From Parvimonas parva (GTDB lineage Bacteria; Bacillota; Clostridia; Tissierellales; Peptoniphilaceae): DNA of 64,000 nucleotides. A program made the translations under genes and the position numbers. Shown here one piece after another: positions 62,562 to 64,000 of this stretch. The notes beneath the pieces were generated by a model. The model saw nothing but the letters and a program-made list of their open reading frames with translations, searched no databases and had not been told where the DNA came from. Position 1 is the first letter of the stretch. Every line of letters begins with the position of its first letter. The stretch spans positions 1-64,000 of the forward strand of contig NZ_JACVDA010000004.1 of NCBI RefSeq assembly GCF_016552165.1, written 5' to 3'.

Positions 62562-64000
62562 ATGAAAAATACAAAAAAATTTTTAGGAGTATTACTTGTA
62601 TTCGTTATGATACTATCTATTACAACGGGTTGCAGTTCAAAAAACGGAAATGAAAACTCACAAAAAACAAAAGAGTTAACATTCTGTGAAAGTTGGAATT
62701 TTGATGGAGGTTTCTCCGTCTTTCAAGAACCTTTAATGGCAAATGGAACTTTCGGATTGTTATACTACATTCCCAACTTCTATGAAACGCTTATAAAATA
62801 TGAAAATGGAAAAATTACTCCGGGACTTGCTGACAAGTGGGAAGTCAGCAAAGACAACATGACTTATACTTTCAACCTAAAAAAGAATATTAAATTCTCT
62901 GATGGGGAAGAATTAACTGCCGAAGTGGTAAAGAAAAATTTTGAAAATGTTGGTAAAAATTTAGGAACATACAATGGTTTCTTTGGTTTAACAAGCACAC
63001 TGATAGAAAAAGTTACTGTTATTGACAAGCATACTGTATCCGTAAAGTTATCAAACCCATATTATGGAGCTCTTACAGATTTTACACTTCCTTTGCCAAT
63101 GGGAATTATGTCACCAAAAGCATTTAATGAAGATGGTTCTCTATCCGACTCAATTAAAAATGCTACAATGGGAACCGGTCCGTATATGTATGATGGTAAG
63201 AAAGAAAATGATACTTATACATTTGTGAAAAATCCGAATTATGACCGTAAAAAAGTTGATGTAGAAACTTTTAAGATCAAAGTTATTCCAGATAACGATG
63301 CAAAATTACTTGCTCTGAGAAACAATGAAATAGATATGATTCTCGGCACTAACAACCTAAGCTATGATTCTTATAACACTTTGCAGAAAGATAAGAATTT
63401 TACAGGAAAAACATCAGAAACAGTTATACAGACCAGATATGTTGGAATCAATTCGGACATCGCTCCATTTAATGATATTTCAGTTAGAAAAGCTATAAAT
63501 CATGCCATAAATACCGAGTCCATAAGAAAAAATATTTTAGGCGATGTAGAAAAAGAAGCAACTTCTATATTAGATAAAAATTTGCCATATTGTAATGTTG
63601 ACACCGAATCATACTCTTATTCTGAACAAAAGGCAAAAGAATTACTTGAAAAAGCAGGTTGGAAAGATCAAGATGGCGATGGCATTCGTGAAAAAGACGG
63701 TGTTAAACTTTCTGTTAATATTTCTTGTGCCAGTGAACAAGCTATGCTAAAAGATATTTCTGAAGCCATTGCAACAGATCTAAAGAAAGTAGGATTTGAA
63801 ACGAAAACTTCCAGTTCTGAAACAATGAATCATTTTAAAAATGTTTCTGAAGGAAAATATCAAATGGCGATTGGAATAACATATAATATTCCTATGGATC
63901 CTTACAGACTGGTTGCAGCATTTTCCAAAAATCCTGTCATGGATAATATGACTTCAAAAGCATTAACCAGCATGAAAAATTCAGATGAAGCAATTAGAAG
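62562..64000 (+). CDS. nikA: Substrate-binding lipoprotein, nickel/peptide (NikA) type, partial at window end
   Basis: At least 479 codons without stop; the 3' end is outside the window. Signal MKNTKKFLGVLLVFVMILSI with lipobox TTGC, then an SBP_bac_5 domain: TPGLADKWEVSKDNMTYTF, LKKNIKFSDGEEL, MGTGPYMYDG, NNEIDMILG, and SVRKAINHAINTESIRKNIL. Pattern resembles NikA and CntA-type nickel/metallophore binding proteins. It lies 71 nt after nikE with AAAGGA upstream. Confidence 0.85.
   Translation, partial: MKNTKKFLGVLLVFVMILSITTGCSSKNGNENSQKTKELTFCESWNFDGGFSVFQEPLMANGTFGLLYYIPNFYETLIKYENGKITPGLADKWEVSKDNMTYTFNLKKNIKFSDGEELTAEVVKKNFENVGKNLGTYNGFFGLTSTLIEKVTVIDKHTVSVKLSNPYYGALTDFTLPLPMGIMSPKAFNEDGSLSDSIKNATMGTGPYMYDGKKENDTYTFVKNPNYDRKKVDVETFKIKVIPDNDAKLLALRNNEIDMILGTNNLSYDSYNTLQKDKNFTGKTSETVIQTRYVGINSDIAPFNDISVRKAINHAINTESIRKNILGDVEKEATSILDKNLPYCNVDTESYSYSEQKAKELLEKAGWKDQDGDGIREKDGVKLSVNISCASEQAMLKDISEAIATDLKKVGFETKTSSSETMNHFKNVSEGKYQMAIGITYNIPMDPYRLVAAFSKNPVMDNMTSKALTSMKNSDEAIR

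Larger units (their letters stand above)
46616..64000. mobile_element. Integrative element inserted in hsdM (right end outside the window)
   Basis: The boundary is at about 46615/46616, where hsdM homology begins abruptly. Immediately inside the element is the inverted repeat GTGTCA-agcgaa-TGACAC (46621-46638), then the terminator and three serine recombinases reading toward the junction. The 5' portion of hsdM is not found up to 64000, so the element is longer than 17.3 kb. Recognised so far: recombinases, a sigma-like factor, drug and metal transport cargo. Conjugation genes would be expected beyond the window. Confidence 0.75.

Overview
The window is about 64 kb of very AT-rich DNA. Nearly every gene up to position 57.7 kb lies on the minus strand. 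Low GC, strong AGGAGG ribosome sites, TTG/GTG starts, GatCAB with a single GluRS, an iron-sulfur serine dehydratase and a sodium-type V-ATPase in enterococcal ntp gene order point to an anaerobic Firmicute. A Parvimonas- or Peptoniphilus-like member of the Tissierellia is my guess, not a proven assignment.

Housekeeping part (1-40 kb). A tRNA-Leu(GAG) is followed by an operon HAD phosphatase - peroxiredoxin - radical SAM protein - sdaAB - sdaAA. Next come a DUF1292 protein with an alternating Cys-Gly head and an envelope-type operon padR - DUF1700 - DUF4097 - CPBP protease with a clear promoter and palindromic operator. An intergenic zone follows, with an inverted REP-like repeat and a cluster of DnaA boxes. 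Then come two membrane proteins of unknown function, the nine-gene V-ATPase operon (ntpFIKECGABD order, Na+-binding residues conserved in the c-ring subunit), gatCAB-rdgB-phosphodiesterase, an Fe3+-type ABC importer, a beta-propeller protein, a Mn/Zn-type ABC importer whose permease carries a winged-helix-like tail, and gltX - DUF2207 - lemA.

Accessory part (40-64 kb). A type I restriction-modification operon reads hsdM - hsdS - ADP-ribosylglycohydrolase - hsdR. hsdS contains both a G12 tract, placed so that gain or loss of one base stops translation at once, and a perfect 12-bp tandem duplication between the two target-recognition domains. Both are signatures of programmed specificity variation. 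hsdM is cut exactly at its SAM-binding GSGS codons by a large mobile element carrying three overlapping serine recombinase genes. The element runs past the end of the window, and the 5' part of hsdM is not present here.

Cargo of the element: a small sigma-like factor, a MATE exporter, two ABC half-transporters, a divergent AraC regulator and a nickel/peptide-type ABC importer (nikBCDEA order, last gene running off the window). Two pairs of 11-bp direct repeats, each spaced exactly 21 bp, flank araC and look like its binding sites. The cargo resembles a metal or metallophore transport module under one regulator. I see no CRISPR array, no insertion sequence transposase and no rRNA.
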